Shown: positions 20,136-31,387 of the stretch, one piece after another
Position numbering within the stretch: position 1 is the stretch's first letter
How the letters are laid out: the number at the start of each line of letters is the position of its first letter
NCBI RefSeq assembly: GCF_002836355.1
Contig: NZ_PJCA01000039.1
Coordinates: forward strand, 280,008-344,007
Direction of reading: 5' to 3'
DNA from: Moritella sp. Urea-trap-13
GTDB taxonomy: Bacteria > Pseudomonadota > Gammaproteobacteria > Enterobacterales > Moritellaceae
Length of the DNA stretch: 64,000 nucleotides
Notes under the pieces: model-generated
What the model was told of the DNA's origin: nothing
The model's input: only the letters and a program-made list of their open reading frames with translations
The model's database searches: none
Position numbers and translations under genes: made by a program

Positions 20136-23100
20136 TACTTACCCCTTGTAGTTTTCAACTCAGTTTCATTAAGTAATTTGTCAGGTACAGTGATGGCTTT
20201 TTGATTACGCTTAACTTCAGTAAATACGGGATCAGCAAAGTCGCCACTGACATTAAACTTAAGTTCGGTGATGACTTCCACCACCGGTTCTAAGATCTTG
20301 GATAACGCAAACACAGCCAATGCGGTCGTTGGCGTTACCGCAAAGGCGGCCAATACCGGTAAACTTGAGGTCACATCGGGAAAAAAGCTTAAATTATAAT
20401 TTATGGTATCCGTGACTAAATCGATATAACCGCTACCTGTTATTTTACCACTACTGGAATTAAGTAAAAAATCTTTATTATTAATCGCACCATCAACAAT
20501 CTGCAGCGATGCTTGCATGGAAGAATATGGTAAACCATCATTAAATACATCACTAAAGTCTAAACTCAAGCGCTTCACTAATGACTGTAAGCTCAGCACA
20601 CTTAAGAACCGAGTGCCTTTATCACTGACATTCGATATCCGTCCTGCTTTAGTTGCTATCGTCACACTGCCATTTAAGGAATCACCAGCAAAACTTAACG
20701 GCTGATCTTGCCAAGCAAGTCTAAAATCAACATCTGCAGGGGTCTTAGCTAACGGACTAATCATGCCTAGGCCCGTCATAAATTCTTCAACACTCTTGGT
20801 ATTTAATTGACCCTGTAGTTGTGTTGCTTGCTTCCCTTGCTCATCCGTAAACCAGCGACCAGTCATCGCTACCGTCGAGTGTTCCATATCGACATCAAGG
20901 GATTTTAAACTCAGCCCAGTGTTGCTCTTCGTCACTTTAGCAGATGCTTGCCCCAAATTAATTTGCCCTAAAATACAGGCATCGCAATTAAAGTTAAAGC
21001 TCGGTATATCTTGCCAAACCAGCGCGGTTGATGGTGAGTTATCGGCGGTTTTTTCGGTTGTCGCATTACTATTCTCATCACCGCTAAACACTAAGTCGGG
21101 TAAATATAAATAGTCAAAATCGATATTAATATCCCCCACTTCAGGGATAACGATATTGCCATTAAATTCATCCGCTTTTAGCGCTATGCCCCAGTTACGG
21201 TAACCTTTCGTCGCGACAACGCTTAAGTCAGCCAAAGGCTGTTGATAATAAACGGTATTAGCCACATCGACGGTAATCGAAGACAAGGGTGCAACAGTAC
21301 TACTGACATCTAAGTTACTGTCCGGTAAACCGCTGTACCACGACTGCCAATCGGCAATATCCAGGTTATCGACATTCACCACCACTGCATTTGCGGCATC
21401 ACTGCTCAGCAACTCATCTGCATGACCTATCTGCACTAAAGACTGGATCAGTGCTAATTTTTCATCGGCATAATTAACCTGACCAGAAAAATTGATAACA
21501 TCAGGCGAATTCAGCTGAATATGGGCTTGTTTATCATTACCAACCACAGATAAGTCCGTTGGCCAATCCTGCGAGGCTGACTTTGCCAACGGCATAGGTA
21601 AATCTAATGTTACGCTCTGTAAATCACTCTGCAGATCAAATTCATAGTTAAAACCCTGTTCAGGGAAAACCATGTTTAATGCGCCCTTCCAGTTCACATC
21701 ACCAGACACGTACTGCTGATATCCAGGCATGAACTGTTTCATTAGCTGCTTACTAGCCCAATTGCCCGCAAGGTCCACATTGACTTGATAGTTACTGTCT
21801 TGCTGGCCACTGCTAAAGCTGACATTTAACGGTTCATCAAACAACTTGGCGGTTAACGGGGTGGAGAACAGTCCGGCATCATCAAACTTAAAACTACCGT
21901 TAACATCCGTCAAGGTTAGATCCAGTGCAGACAGATAAATACTGTCATTCATTAAACCAATATCACCACTGACAATAACCGGATCATCATAGGTAAACGG
22001 CAGGACAATATCAATTTCCCCGTTAATATCACCAGAGACTTGTAAGCTGTTCAATACCTCGCTAACTTCAGGCAACGGACTTAAATCAATCAAAGATTTG
22101 GCTTTTTTTCCCGTAGTGGTAAATCGCGCCTGAATCCCGAGTGCTTGCACATCACCTAAGCTCGGTAACTGTAAGTCCACTGCCGATATCGCAACTTGAT
22201 CCAAATTACCTTGTCGCGATGACATAAATAAATCATCATTTTGAAATAGTAATTCGAGCTGTAATTCAGTCAGGGTTGGCCATTGTGGATCAAATTTAAA
22301 CTCAGCATCAACGACATTTAAGCGGGTCTCAAAGATGCCGTCACCTTGAGCATAAGGATAATTAGCAAATTCACCAAACCACAATACTTGACCATGATCA
22401 GCATGACCTTGCTTTAACGCCCCCCTGAGATAATCAATTAATGATTCCCCCATATATGCGGTGGGATAGTAATAATAGGCTTTGCTGGCATCGCGTAGCT
22501 GCAAATCTCCGGCAAGGCTAAGAAATGGCGGCGCATTAGTCGGAATATCTAATAAGAACTGACTATCGAGCACTAACTCGGTGGTATCAACAAATACCTT
22601 ATCTGCACGGACCTCTATGCCAGTAAACGTTTTTTCAGCGGCGGTATTCGTATCAGCATCAGTATCGCTATAATCATAGCGATACCAAGTTAAGTCACTT
22701 GAAAATTGATTAACCTGAATACTATGCTCAAGATGCTCAGAAAGGTCTAACAAGGTATCCTGCATATCGACACTGATCTTACCGGCATCTAAACTACCGC
22801 TCACCGCGATATCGACATTATCAATAGCGGGAAAACCTTGCCAACTTTGCAACTGTAGACCATCCACGTTTAGCTGATAACGTAACTGCGTCCAATCTTG
22901 CAATGGGATCTTAACCTTAACGTCACGCACGAGACCATGTGGATATAAGGTTTTTAGATCCTTAAATAAGGCCTCATCAACATGACGTGACAAGGCGACA
23001 ATAGGGGCGAGTTTAGATAGCTCAACTTGATTAACGAAAGCAAACAAATCACTGTCTTGCTGCCTTACTTGTAAGTTTAACTGTGGCCAGATAATACCAT

Positions 23101-24064
23101 TGGTCACCAGCGCTAAATCACGACTATCTAATTGCCAACCCGAATCAGTTAACTGCCACTCCAATTCTCCGCCCCAAATATTCAGGTTTTGCTGTAGGTT
23201 GCCGCTTTTCCAAGTAAACGCTGAAGGCTGTAACTGTAATAACGCTGATGTTGGTTTATTATTAACAATATCAATCCAACTTTCAAAGCTGACAGCGCCT
23301 TGCTTTAAACCTTCGCGTTTAAATAATACCTTTTCAAACCAATTCGACAGACTCATGTTTTCGGCTTGTACATAAATCTGACCGCTGACATTGGTTAAAT
23401 CATCTCGGGCGCTGGTGACATCAACCATGATGCGCAGATTATTATCAGTGATATCATCATTAATATAGGCTCTGCCCTCACCGCGGTGACGATTATCTTG
23501 GTTTAACCAGGAAAACTCTGGAATATGAATGACTTTTTCTTCACCAGCAGGGGTTAATACTCGTAGATTACTGTTGGTTAATTCGAAGTGCGCAAGCTGA
23601 CGAAAAAAAACATCAAGCAGGCGGGTTAATTCAGGGGAAGCAAGTTTTCCGTCTTTTTCATCAGCACTCTGAAACGGAGAAATGGGTAGTTTTATCTGCA
23701 CACCATCTAAGATCAGATTATCGAGCAGTAGTTTTCTTTCTAATACACTGTTCCAAAAATCAATGCTGATCTTGATGCGTTCAACATCAAAATCATACGG
23801 TACTAACTCATCAAACTTCACATCTAAGGTATTGACAATTAATACCGGGCCGAATTTATACCAGCCCGCATCAATACTTGCAACTTCAATACTCACCGCT
23901 TGATCAGCCACCAGCCAATCAATCACTCGATCATGATATTGATTCAGATAGGGTAAACTCGCCCGTAACAGGCTAATCGAAACGGCAGAAAAAACCGCTA
24001 AGCAGGCAAAAGTATACAGGCATATTTTACCAAACCTTCTTAGCCAATTTCGAGTTCTTACCAC
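20135..24064 (-). CDS. yhdP: YhdP-family AsmA-like lipid transport protein
   Basis: YhdP is a very large inner-membrane-anchored periplasmic protein thought to bridge phospholipids to the outer membrane, together with TamB and YdbH. The 1309-residue product has an N-terminal membrane segment (about 11-30), a long repetitive beta-rich body of alternating hydrophobic strands, and a conserved C-terminal AsmA-like region with DKGTRFLSVLSLQSLVKRL and LDFSDVFNDGLPYSS. Length is near the E. coli protein (1266). It begins with GTG one base after the rng stop. No local mla genes are present, so YhdP is the only envelope phospholipid transporter in this window. Confidence 0.92.
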   Translation of the reverse strand: MVRTRNWLRRFGKICLYTFACLAVFSAVSISLLRASLPYLNQYHDRVIDWLVADQAVSIEVASIDAGWYKFGPVLIVNTLDVKFDELVPYDFDVERIKISIDFWNSVLERKLLLDNLILDGVQIKLPISPFQSADEKDGKLASPELTRLLDVFFRQLAHFELTNSNLRVLTPAGEEKVIHIPEFSWLNQDNRHRGEGRAYINDDITDNNLRIMVDVTSARDDLTNVSGQIYVQAENMSLSNWFEKVLFKREGLKQGAVSFESWIDIVNNKPTSALLQLQPSAFTWKSGNLQQNLNIWGGELEWQLTDSGWQLDSRDLALVTNGIIWPQLNLQVRQQDSDLFAFVNQVELSKLAPIVALSRHVDEALFKDLKTLYPHGLVRDVKVKIPLQDWTQLRYQLNVDGLQLQSWQGFPAIDNVDIAVSGSLDAGKISVDMQDTLLDLSEHLEHSIQVNQFSSDLTWYRYDYSDTDADTNTAAEKTFTGIEVRADKVFVDTTELVLDSQFLLDIPTNAPPFLSLAGDLQLRDASKAYYYYPTAYMGESLIDYLRGALKQGHADHGQVLWFGEFANYPYAQGDGIFETRLNVVDAEFKFDPQWPTLTELQLELLFQNDDLFMSSRQGNLDQVAISAVDLQLPSLGDVQALGIQARFTTTGKKAKSLIDLSPLPEVSEVLNSLQVSGDINGEIDIVLPFTYDDPVIVSGDIGLMNDSIYLSALDLTLTDVNGSFKFDDAGLFSTPLTAKLFDEPLNVSFSSGQQDSNYQVNVDLAGNWASKQLMKQFMPGYQQYVSGDVNWKGALNMVFPEQGFNYEFDLQSDLQSVTLDLPMPLAKSASQDWPTDLSVVGNDKQAHIQLNSPDVINFSGQVNYADEKLALIQSLVQIGHADELLSSDAANAVVVNVDNLDIADWQSWYSGLPDSNLDVSSTVAPLSSITVDVANTVYYQQPLADLSVVATKGYRNWGIALKADEFNGNIVIPEVGDINIDFDYLYLPDLVFSGDENSNATTEKTADNSPSTALVWQDIPSFNFNCDACILGQINLGQASAKVTKSNTGLSLKSLDVDMEHSTVAMTGRWFTDEQGKQATQLQGQLNTKSVEEFMTGLGMISPLAKTPADVDFRLAWQDQPLSFAGDSLNGSVTIATKAGRISNVSDKGTRFLSVLSLQSLVKRLSLDFSDVFNDGLPYSSMQASLQIVDGAINNKDFLLNSSSGKITGSGYIDLVTDTINYNLSFFPDVTSSLPVLAAFAVTPTTALAVFALSKILEPVVEVITELKFNVSGDFADPVFTEVKRNQKAITVPDKLLNETELKTTRGK

Positions 24065-24065
24065 G

Positions 24066-25541
24066 TTACATCATTACCACATCAAATTGCTCTTGCAAGT
24101 ATTGTGGCTCAGGTTTTATTTTAACCTGTTTACCCATGAATAATTCTAATTCAGCAATACTGTGAGACTCTTCTTTTACAATGTATTCCGCAACTGCAAC
24201 AGATGCATAAACGTTAAACTGATCAGCATCGTAAGCACGATTAACCCGGGTTACTTCACGGAATATCTCATAACATACCGTTTCCACTGTTTTTACCGAA
24301 CCACGACCGTCACACGTTGGGCAATCAGAACATAATACATGTTCTAATGATTCACGCGTACGTTTACGGGTCATTTCTACTAAGCCTAATGCCGAGAAAT
24401 CATGGGTATTAGTTTTAGCGCGATCATGGCTTAATGCTGATTCCAAACATTCCATCACTCGACGGCGGTGTTCAGAACTTTGCATATCAATAAAGTCGAT
24501 AATGATAATACCACCAAGATTACGTAACCTCAGCTGACGTGCTATCGCCTGAGTAGATTCGACATTGGTATTAAAAATCGTATCTTCAAGGTTACGATGG
24601 CCAACAAAAGCACCGGTATTAATATCAATCGTGGTCATCGCTTCGGTCTGATCAATAATTAAATAACCACCCGACTTTAACTTTACTCTACGTTCAAGCG
24701 CACGTTGCGATTCACTTTCAACATCGTACATTTCAAAGATTGGACGTTCACCAGTATACGGTTCTAACGCACTGACTAGCTCTGGTACATACGATTCGGT
24801 AAATTCACATAGCTCAGCATAAGCCAAACGTGAATCGACCCTGATCTTGTCTAATGGTGCGCCTGCAAAATCGCGAATAATACGAAATGCCAAAGACGGA
24901 TCTTGATACAACATGCTCGCGCTTGGGTTCGTCGCTTTACGTTGCAAAACTTTGGTCCATAGACGTTTTAAGTAAGCAATGTCTTGCTCAAGCTCTTTAT
25001 CACCAACACCATCAGCGGCAGTGCGAATGATATAACCACCGAGTTCATCAATCTGCGCTTCAGTGACACGTTTTAGACGACTGCGCTCTTCTTCACAATC
25101 AATACGTTGTGATACGCCAACATGCGAACTGCCCGGCATAAAGACTAAATAACGTGACGGCAAGGTAATATCGGTAGTCAGACGCGCACCTTTAGTGCCC
25201 ATTGGATCTTTCACTACTTGTACGGTGATATCTTGGCCTTGGCGTACTAACTGCGAAATATCAGCAACTTTAAAATGCTTCTTCTCACCCGGTGCCACAC
25301 ACTCAGTATGCGGTACAATATCTGATGCGTGTAGAAATGCAGCCTTATCAAGACCAATATCAATAAATGCAGCTTGCATGCCCGGTAATACCCGGCTTAC
25401 TTTACCTTTATAGATATTACCCACGATGCCACGTTTCGCTTCTCGCTCTACATGTATTTCTTGTAGTATGCCATTTTCAATCAAGGCAACACGTGTTTCG
25501 CTCGGGGTAACATTTACTAATAATTCTGTCGTTATACCCAT
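24066..25541 (-). CDS. rng: Ribonuclease G
   Basis: RNase G processes the 5' end of 16S rRNA and decays some mRNAs. The 491-residue product matches E. coli RNase G (489). It has an S1 domain (about 35-120, GIVGNIYKGKVSRVLPGMQAAFIDIG), the RNase H-like and DNase I-like catalytic part with metal-binding aspartates in TTIDINTGAF and IIIDFIDMQ, and the zinc-link CSDCPTC near residue 410. The long C-terminal scaffold of RNase E is absent, which distinguishes the two. It lies 16 bases downstream of maf and upstream of yhdP. Confidence 0.96.
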   Translation of the reverse strand: MGITTELLVNVTPSETRVALIENGILQEIHVEREAKRGIVGNIYKGKVSRVLPGMQAAFIDIGLDKAAFLHASDIVPHTECVAPGEKKHFKVADISQLVRQGQDITVQVVKDPMGTKGARLTTDITLPSRYLVFMPGSSHVGVSQRIDCEEERSRLKRVTEAQIDELGGYIIRTAADGVGDKELEQDIAYLKRLWTKVLQRKATNPSASMLYQDPSLAFRIIRDFAGAPLDKIRVDSRLAYAELCEFTESYVPELVSALEPYTGERPIFEMYDVESESQRALERRVKLKSGGYLIIDQTEAMTTIDINTGAFVGHRNLEDTIFNTNVESTQAIARQLRLRNLGGIIIIDFIDMQSSEHRRRVMECLESALSHDRAKTNTHDFSALGLVEMTRKRTRESLEHVLCSDCPTCDGRGSVKTVETVCYEIFREVTRVNRAYDADQFNVYASVAVAEYIVKEESHSIAELELFMGKQVKIKPEPQYLQEQFDVVMM

Positions 25542-25557
25542 ATTCTTTAGCCCTTCG

Positions 25558-26175
25558 TTACTTATTCTGCTTTGCCTTAAAGGCTTGAATTAATTGCTCG
25601 GTCTGCATTAATGGTAAACCGACAACCGCGCTATAACTACCGCTTATATGGCTGACAAATTTACCGGCAATACCTTGGATTGCATAACTCCCAGCTTTAT
25701 CACGTGGTTCACCCGTACGCCAGTAGTCCTGCATTTCAATCGCTGATATATCTCTAAACTGTACCGTCGTTGTCACTAGCTCGACCCAGCAACGCGTGCT
25801 ATCGGCAAGTGCCACAGCGGTCATCACTTCATGTTCATGACCGGATAATAAACTTAACATGCGTGCAGAGTCCGCTTCATCTACCGGTTTTTCTAATACT
25901 TGTCCGGCATAGACGACTATGGTGTCCGCTCCTAACACCACAGGTTCAGCGACTGCGTGAGCGCTTAGCTGTGTTGGGTTAGTATTAATTAGCGCAGCAA
26001 CTCCCGCTTGCGCTTTATCACGCGCTAAACGTGACACATAATCAGGCGCTAATTCACCCACTTGTTGTTGCTCTTCCACATCGACGGATAATACCGAGAA
26101 TTCAACACCTATTTGGGTTAATAACTCACGGCGACGTGGAGACTGCGACGCTAAATACATATTACTCTGTTTCAT
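25558..26175 (-). CDS. maf: Maf-family nucleoside triphosphate pyrophosphatase (YhdE type)
   Basis: Maf proteins hydrolyse non-canonical or pyrimidine nucleotides; the YhdE type prefers dTTP and UTP. The 205-residue product has the N-terminal nucleotide-binding SQSPRRRELL, the central VVLGADTIVV with its catalytic aspartate, LEKPVDEADSARMLSLLSG, and the substrate loop DKAGSYAIQGIAGKFVSHI. It contains an internal alanine-rich insert around residues 65-80. It lies between mreD and rng, exactly as in E. coli and Vibrio, which supports YhdE over YceF. Confidence 0.93.
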   Translation of the reverse strand: MKQSNMYLASQSPRRRELLTQIGVEFSVLSVDVEEQQQVGELAPDYVSRLARDKAQAGVAALINTNPTQLSAHAVAEPVVLGADTIVVYAGQVLEKPVDEADSARMLSLLSGHEHEVMTAVALADSTRCWVELVTTTVQFRDISAIEMQDYWRTGEPRDKAGSYAIQGIAGKFVSHISGSYSAVVGLPLMQTEQLIQAFKAKQNK

Positions 26176-26213
26176 CTTATTATCTTCTATTCAATTAAGC
26201 TATCTTCAGGCCA

Positions 26214-26696
26214 CTATCTAATCGCAAATTGACGACGAATCTTCCTTAAAATCAAGAATATCCATGGCCATATTAACATCGTGGTTAGGATTGACCATAA
26301 GTACATCGGTGTTATTGAGATATCGAAAAGTAATTTTTCAGCCCAGAATATAATCAGCTTATTAAGCATCGTTAAGAAGCCGACAATCAAGGCTTGCTGC
26401 CATAACGAAATATTGCGGATCAAGCGATGATTCATGACGATGATATAGATGACAATAGACAAGGCCAGGGAGTGGATACCCAAGGGAGCGCCTAATAATA
26501 AGTCTAACGCTAGCCCGGTGAGCCAAGCATAACCAATACTCACCCGATACGGCAACGCCATGCACCAATAACCTAGCACCAATAGCACCCAATCAGGTCG
26601 GAAGCTATCAAGCGGTTCAGGAACAGGTAACGCGGTCAGTAATAATGCCAGAATTAAGGTCAGGATTAATTTAAAACGACCGTTAGCAGACGTCAT
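26214..26696 (-). CDS. mreD: Rod shape-determining protein MreD
   Basis: MreD is an inner-membrane part of the elongasome that guides lateral cell-wall synthesis with MreB and MreC. The 160-residue product consists of about five hydrophobic segments with short loops, including FRPDWVLLVLGYWCMALPYRV and the GLALDLLLGAPLG motif typical of MreD. The start ATG overlaps the mreC stop by 4 bases, giving translational coupling. Length is normal for the family (about 160). Confidence 0.94.
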   Translation of the reverse strand: MTSANGRFKLILTLILALLLTALPVPEPLDSFRPDWVLLVLGYWCMALPYRVSIGYAWLTGLALDLLLGAPLGIHSLALSIVIYIIVMNHRLIRNISLWQQALIVGFLTMLNKLIIFWAEKLLFDISITPMYLWSILTTMLIWPWIFLILRKIRRQFAIR

Positions 26697-27592
26697 AGGT
26701 CCTTCTCCTTGCTTGTTTCTAATTCATCTTGATTAGCATCTATGATTTCAGGATCTAACTCGATTGAATTATCTTCATCGTCCCAAACTAATAACACATA
26801 ACGTATCCGCTCTAATGCCACAACAGGTTTCGCTTCAACTTGTGCGTAAGGCTGACCAACCTGATAAGTAAACTCAGAAATTGTGGCAACAGGATAGCCT
26901 TCTGGGAATACCCCACCAAGACCTGACGTTACTAATACATCACCCACCTGAATATCAGTGCTGTGTGGCATATAGGGTAGATTAAGGCTATTGAGTTCGC
27001 CGCCACCATTGGCAATCGCGCGAATATCATTACGCTGTACCCGCACCGGAATACCGTGGCTAATATCAGAAATCAGTAATACCCGACTATATGTTGCTGC
27101 TACATCGACAATTTGTCCGACCACACCCTGCTCGTTTAATACCGGTTGACCAATATAAATACCATCCATTGCGCCCTTATTAATCACCACTTGCAGTGAA
27201 AACGGATCGGAATTAACCGTAATGATTTCAGCGACTAACTTGCGCTGGTCAGAGTGGACGGGGGAGTTAAGTAAGGCACGGAGACGTTTGTTTTCTTGTT
27301 TTAGGTGCTTAAATTCCAACAACTGAACTTGCTGAGTGAATAGTTTGTCTTTTTGTTCTGCCACTTTTTTTCTTAAATCTCGGCGGCTGACAACGTTATT
27401 TGATACACCTTTAAGCATTTCACTGGGAATATCTGCAGCATAAATTAGCGGAGAGACAGCGGTATTGAGATAAAGTCGCACATTTGAAAATGAATCAAAT
27501 TTTGAATCAAAAACAATTAATGAGAAAGAGGCGATAACCGCAAGGAATAGGCGCAGTTGTAAAGATGTTGAGGTAGCAAAAATAGGTTTCAT
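26693..27592 (-). CDS. mreC: Rod shape-determining protein MreC
   Basis: MreC is a bitopic periplasmic scaffold of the elongasome that contacts PBP2/RodA. The 299-residue product has a membrane segment (about 10-28) and a coiled coil (about 70-110, RRDLRKKVAEQKDKLFTQQ). The beta-barrel domain follows, with VNKGAMDGIYIGQPVLNEQG and VTSGLGGVFPEGYPVATI. The acidic C-terminal tail is rich in D and E. It follows mreB by 58 bases, with a small hairpin in the gap. Confidence 0.95.
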   Translation of the reverse strand: MKPIFATSTSLQLRLFLAVIASFSLIVFDSKFDSFSNVRLYLNTAVSPLIYAADIPSEMLKGVSNNVVSRRDLRKKVAEQKDKLFTQQVQLLEFKHLKQENKRLRALLNSPVHSDQRKLVAEIITVNSDPFSLQVVINKGAMDGIYIGQPVLNEQGVVGQIVDVAATYSRVLLISDISHGIPVRVQRNDIRAIANGGGELNSLNLPYMPHSTDIQVGDVLVTSGLGGVFPEGYPVATISEFTYQVGQPYAQVEAKPVVALERIRYVLLVWDDEDNSIELDPEIIDANQDELETSKEKDL

Positions 27593-27608
27593 TAGATGGT
27601 ATTCTCAA

Positions 27609-27630
27609 AGGATGGCGCGTCCACCATCCT
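27609..27630 (-). other. Hairpin in the mreB-mreC gap
   Basis: AGGATGG (27609-27615) and CCATCCT (27624-27630) form a 7-base-pair perfect stem with an 8-base loop, followed on the minus strand by only TTTG. It may reduce mreCD expression relative to mreB or protect the mreB message. A true terminator is doubtful. Confidence 0.35.
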
Positions 27631-27650
27631 ATAGGATTATTAATCAGGGC

Positions 27651-28775
<1,125 letters not shown>

Positions 28776-28927
28776 TTATGACGGACTCACTATTAATTTA
28801 ACCGTCGACGGTAAATAACTCGATCATTACCACGAAAAAAGCCGAATTCGATGTTTACTGAGGATAACCATTTAGGTGCATTCGCATATGTTAAAGCCGC
28901 AGGTCTAGCGCTATTTAATAGCCCACT

Positions 28928-29359
28928 TTATAATGTGACTGCCGCTTCTACTTTATGCTCTGCAACAATTTTACCACCGTCACATGTACCCGTTGATACT
29001 AGATAATATTGCGAGCGACCATCAGGTAAATCAATAGTCTGACAATCAATACTCACGCTACAATTTTCAAATCCAACTTCTGTACTAATATCAAAACCAG
29101 TAATAGGGTCATTGCCTGGAAACGCTGTACACACTAAACCATTGCTCAATACCTGATAAATCCCATATTCCATACCACTGTCAGAAGCATAATAAGCCTT
29201 AGCGCTATACACCTCATTAGCAACACTATCGGCTGTCGAACTTAAAATACGACTCAAGGAGGCAGCTAATAATGAAATGACCACAATAATAAAAAGAGCG
29301 ATCACCAACATACTGCCTTGCTGTTGCTTGCGTTTACTCGGCATATGATTAAGGGACAT
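28928..29359 (-). CDS. mshP: MSHA biogenesis protein MshP (PilX-like minor pilin)
   Basis: The last gene of the MSHA pilus locus. The 143-residue product has the N-terminal QQGSMLVIALFIIVVISLLA, a prepilin-like hydrophobic helix. It is followed by the YYASDSGMEYGIY segment that marks PilX/MshP-type accessory pilins, and a C-terminal domain with four cysteines that may form disulfides. It overlaps mshO by 11 bases. mshQ, which follows mshP in V. cholerae, is absent: the next gene is mreB. Confidence 0.82.
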   Translation of the reverse strand: MSLNHMPSKRKQQQGSMLVIALFIIVVISLLAASLSRILSSTADSVANEVYSAKAYYASDSGMEYGIYQVLSNGLVCTAFPGNDPITGFDISTEVGFENCSVSIDCQTIDLPDGRSQYYLVSTGTCDGGKIVAEHKVEAAVTL

Positions 29360-30164
29360 TGGTCATAACCACCTGATGTTCAAATTTGATTGCACTGCCA
29401 TCACGTAATAAGAAATTAAAATTTAACTCCAAAATAGCATTACTGAATTGGCTTGCATTGGTTAATGACATACGACTACCAATACTTAAGTTATCTACCA
29501 TTAAAACAGAAAGCGGGTAAACCGAAGAAGTTAACGCTGCCTCACTACGAGATAAGCGCATAGCATCACCAATTTGCGTTAAACAATATTGTACTTTCTT
29601 TTCAGCAATAAAATAACGCGAGACAGCAGAGTCTCTTACTAGTGGCGATAGCAACGTGATATCGGCCTGAGTTGATTTAGCACCTGATACTGGGATTTGG
29701 ATATAAGCATCAATTTCAGCAAAGGTATCGCTTGGCACAGAATAAAAATCGCTCGCATCAGTGGTGAGAACACTCATGTATTGGCCTTGGAAATCATTGG
29801 TATTTGGATCGTCTAAATCTCTGGTTTCTTTATCCATAATTAACGTCATAGGTTCATCCAGCACACTATTAAGATACTGACCAGCTGCAGTAAAAGGCAC
29901 AAATTGGATACACGTATTCCCTGCTATAGCAGGAGTTTGAGTAACACTAAACGCGATTGTAGAGTCCAGCTCTTTGCTCATACGATTTATTACAAAGCGC
30001 GCATCATTAAGACGCTCATTTTGGTTAACTGAAGTTTGATAAAGCACGACGTTATCACTAATAAAACGACTGCTAAAGGTACCTACAATACCTAACAAGA
30101 TGATCACAGTCACCAATTCAACTAAAGTAAAACCTAGCTGCTTATGCTTAAGGGCATTAGACAT
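29349..30164 (-). CDS. mshO: MSHA biogenesis protein MshO (minor pseudopilin)
   Basis: A minor pilin of the MSHA tip complex. The 271-residue product has a type III-type prepilin leader and helix (GFTLVELVTVIILLGIVG, residues about 11-28) that prepilin peptidase would cut before F12. A large beta-rich C-terminal domain follows, as in PilW/GspJ-like minor pilins. It starts within one base of the mshD stop and overlaps mshP, so mshC-mshD-mshO-mshP form one coupled unit. Confidence 0.85.
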   Translation of the reverse strand: MSNALKHKQLGFTLVELVTVIILLGIVGTFSSRFISDNVVLYQTSVNQNERLNDARFVINRMSKELDSTIAFSVTQTPAIAGNTCIQFVPFTAAGQYLNSVLDEPMTLIMDKETRDLDDPNTNDFQGQYMSVLTTDASDFYSVPSDTFAEIDAYIQIPVSGAKSTQADITLLSPLVRDSAVSRYFIAEKKVQYCLTQIGDAMRLSRSEAALTSSVYPLSVLMVDNLSIGSRMSLTNASQFSNAILELNFNFLLRDGSAIKFEHQVVMTNVP

Positions 30165-30730
30165 CAGTAGTTGCCCTTAAATGAAGTCAGCGTAACCTCT
30201 TCATTGTTAGGCATGTATATGGTCACTGATATTAGCTTCGCGACATGGTTTTCACCGGTACTACCACCAAACTTATCGGCAGCTAATGAAACACAAATCC
30301 GAACACCATAGCCAGGATATTCATCAGTAAAAAATCCTAGTGCAGTTTTTGGATCATAATCCGTTTGGTCATCACAATAAATATGATAATCATCAACATC
30401 ATTAAAAGCATTTGGGCTGGCTTTAGTCTCGCCAGTATCTAACCCTAAGCTAGTACTACACGCAACAGTCACTTCACCAGTAATAACTTGGCCACATCGG
30501 ATAGCGCCATTACTGCGGGCATTCACATCATCATAATAGCGAATAAGCACTTGGTTCATGATGCTTTTACCTAAGGCCGTCGCTTTTATTTGGTACATAG
30601 GCGAAGTCATTTTATTGGCTTGTGGTAAGAACACCCCTGTCACAATAGTCAGCGCTACCGCCAACACCACGATGCCGACAACAATTTCAATTAAGGTAAA
30701 GCCGCGTTGCTTATTGTTAACCTTGTTCAT
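30164..30730 (-). CDS. mshD: MSHA biogenesis protein MshD (minor pseudopilin)
   Basis: A minor pilin with the prepilin motif RGFTLIEIVVGIVVLAVAL (residues about 9-27), resembling GspI/PilV-type subunits. The 188-residue product has four cysteines in its globular part (for example RICVSLAADKFGG). It overlaps mshC by 14 bases and touches mshO by one base. Its role in pilus priming is inferred from the family and from conserved locus order. Confidence 0.85.
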   Translation of the reverse strand: MNKVNNKQRGFTLIEIVVGIVVLAVALTIVTGVFLPQANKMTSPMYQIKATALGKSIMNQVLIRYYDDVNARSNGAIRCGQVITGEVTVACSTSLGLDTGETKASPNAFNDVDDYHIYCDDQTDYDPKTALGFFTDEYPGYGVRICVSLAADKFGGSTGENHVAKLISVTIYMPNNEEVTLTSFKGNY

Positions 30731-31217
30731 GGATATAACCTTGAGATTCGATACGGATTTTTAATGTTTGATCGCCGAAAATACTGATATCACAGCCAGC
30801 ACAGCTACTGGCGACACCACGAGAGTTAAATTCAATCTTATGCTCACTAAATTTAATACCACTACTATCAGCCTCTGCTTTACTCATGCCTAATTGGGGT
30901 GGATTAAATACCACTGGTAGCTTAAGTGGAGTTAAGATCTTATCATCACAATTAGAAGGTATACCGAAACGTTCAGCTTCAATAAGTACTTTATTACAAG
31001 CATAAGGATTAGTCGTGCGAGTACTACGACATGCCGCATCACAACTCATAGCTTGCTGCTGTACGGTTTTTAATAATTGCTGCAGTTGGTCACGATAGGC
31101 TTGCGCCTCAAAGCCATCATTACCAATTAATTTGGGGATCGCAGTCGCGGCGAGAATACCGAGAAGGATGATAACAATGACCAGCTCAATGAGGGTAAAG
31201 CCTGATTTTTTAAACAT
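30717..31217 (-). CDS. mshC: MSHA pilin protein MshC (minor pilin)
   Basis: A minor pilin of GspH/FimT-like type. The 166-residue product starts MFKKSGFTLIELVIVIILLG, cut by prepilin peptidase after G6. It has at least six cysteines in the globular domain, including CDAACRS and CAGCDISIFG, suggesting disulfide stabilisation. It is the first gene of mshCDOP and lies 170 bases downstream of mshA, past a strong terminator. It therefore depends on readthrough or its own promoter. Confidence 0.87.
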   Translation of the reverse strand: MFKKSGFTLIELVIVIILLGILAATAIPKLIGNDGFEAQAYRDQLQQLLKTVQQQAMSCDAACRSTRTTNPYACNKVLIEAERFGIPSNCDDKILTPLKLPVVFNPPQLGMSKAEADSSGIKFSEHKIEFNSRGVASSCAGCDISIFGDQTLKIRIESQGYIHEQG

Positions 31218-31322
31218 ATGCTATCGTACCTGATGGCTTAATGGTTGTGGGTATTTGATTTTAAACGATTTTCATATTAAGCATTGATAATAATACATTA
31301 CTAAATTATATTGAAAATATAA

Positions 31323-31348
31323 AAAAAGCTTACCGAAGTAAGCTTTTT
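31323..31348 (-). terminator. UUCG-tetraloop terminator downstream of mshA
   Basis: On the minus strand, AAAAAGCTTAC and GTAAGCTTTTT (11 base pairs, 31348-31338 and 31333-31323) enclose the loop TTCG closed by C-G, the very stable cUUCGg form, followed by seven T. It lies about 40 bases after the mshA stop. It separates the major pilin from mshCDOP. Confidence 0.92.
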
Positions 31349-31387
31349 ACAAATCAATAATAGGGAAACCTATTAATGTTTAGTAAA